Source of the DNA: Isochrysis galbana
Taxonomy: Eukaryota > Haptophyta > Isochrysidales > Isochrysidaceae
NCBI GenBank assembly: GCA_018136815.1
Contig: CM030931.1
Coordinates: 5,896,148-5,960,147 of the forward strand
Direction of reading: 5' to 3'
DNA: 64,000 nucleotides
Under the pieces are notes generated by a model. It saw only the letters and a program-made list of their open reading frames with translations. It did no database searches and was not told the DNA's origin. The position numbers and the translations under genes were made by a program. The first letter of the stretch is position 1; each line of letters opens with the position of its first letter. Positions 63,462-64,000 of this stretch are shown here, piece by piece.

Positions 63462-64000
63462 TCAACTCCGCAAGCTCGGCATTGGATTCCCAGGCAGATT
63501 GGCGCCGGACTGGCGGCCTTCGCCGGAGGGCCTCAGTTTGGCCTTGCTAGTGATGACTTGGTCCCTGATCCGGCCCTTGCCATCTGGCGATCGAGTGCCG
63601 CGGCGTGGTGTAGTAGCCGACGTCTTGGAGGAGTCCCGTTTCCTTGTAGCGAGCCCAACCCCATTTCCGGATGAGGGCGGCACTGCAAAGTCAACTTGAA
63701 GCGCGGCGGCAGCTTCTGCGGCCGCCTCCGCCTCCGCCACCTCCTTTGGTAAAAACAGCTTGGGCTTCGGGGGGTCGCGGGGCAGCAGCACGCCGGATTC
63801 CATCAGCTCCCGTCTCCGGTCCAATAAGGCAGATTCGGCGGCGATCGCCTCCTCATCAGCGCGCCGGAGTACAACGGCAGTATGCTTAACCACTTCGCGC
63901 AACGGCTCGACTTCGACATTGAGGGCCACGATGCCAACCTTGGAGGTCTTCGAGACAGACGAGAAGCGCTCATAGGCGCGCGCGGCGGCACGCTCCGCTG
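63462..64000 (-). CDS. Partial gene, C-terminal 179 residues of an unrecognised charged protein
   Basis: The frame enters from the right edge without a start and ends at the stop codon at 63462. It reads AYERFSSVSKTSKVGIVALN, VVKHTAVVLRRADEEAIAAE, LLDRRRELMESGVLLPRDPP, an Ala/Glu-rich helix (VAEAEAAAEAAAALQVDF) and a basic, Pro/Ser-rich tail. Composition suggests coiled-coil followed by a disordered end. No family recognised. An exon boundary inside the visible part cannot be excluded. Confidence 0.55.
   Translation of the reverse strand, partial: AERAAARAYERFSSVSKTSKVGIVALNVEVEPLREVVKHTAVVLRRADEEAIAAESALLDRRRELMESGVLLPRDPPKPKLFLPKEVAEAEAAAEAAAALQVDFAVPPSSGNGVGLATRKRDSSKTSATTPRRGTRSPDGKGRIRDQVITSKAKLRPSGEGRQSGANLPGNPMPSLRS

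Overview
The window looks like nuclear DNA of a GC-rich unicellular alga with a complex (secondary) plastid; a haptophyte is my best guess, from general character only. Reasons: spliced genes with short GT-AG introns (50-115 nt, one of about 450 nt), a protein with a signal peptide plus transit-like leader, (CT)n tracts at gene starts, and a dense load of LINEs, SINE-like elements, MITEs and small LTR elements. Nothing bacterial, organellar or viral was seen.

Host genes, left to right: a possible YbaK-like fragment at the left edge (-); seipin (3240-4360 +, two exons); a short protein resembling the N-terminal region of RME-8/DNAJC13 (6959-7708 +); an unrecognised seven-exon signal-anchor protein (12721-14877 +); a membrane protein with an N-terminal cytochrome b5 domain (19358-21095 +, three exons); an EDRF1 homologue (22173-26580 -); a secreted or lipoprotein-like Pro/Ser-rich protein (36252-37481 -); a small two-exon membrane protein (41828-42621 +); a class 3 lipase (51501-52262 +); a short LRR protein (54245-54613 +); a plastid-targeted membrane protein (56450-57004 -); a PH-domain protein (61699-62394 +); and a partial charged protein at the right edge (63462-64000 -). 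These genes do not form a pathway. Their common trait is a pyrimidine-rich tract, often pure (CT)n, on the coding strand just upstream of the start codon.

Mobile DNA between the genes is unusually well preserved, and many insertion boundaries can be read directly from target-site duplications (TSDs). The best cases are: a mariner-type transposon (26891-31024) whose transposase is split by a 5'-truncated LINE; a LINE (43596-49193) whose ORF is split near its start codon by an LTR element with two 745-bp LTRs and a 65-bp interior; a deleted copia-like LTR element (5789-6772); two hAT-type MITEs with exact 8-bp TSDs; a 1.25-kb foldback element with 155-bp inverted repeats; and two high-copy SINE-like families, called here SINE-B and SINE-C.

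The most interesting signal is structural. The full-length LINE, SINE-C and SINE-B all begin with a short hairpin of about 7 bp closed on a TTAT loop, with different but compensating stem sequences. SINE-C also shares its 3' terminus with the LINE. LINE copies end in a run of T, not A, on the coding strand. SINE-B ends in a conserved stem-loop followed in its complete copies by an ATT-rich tail. Together these suggest an RNA-structure-based LINE/SINE partnership that I do not recognise.
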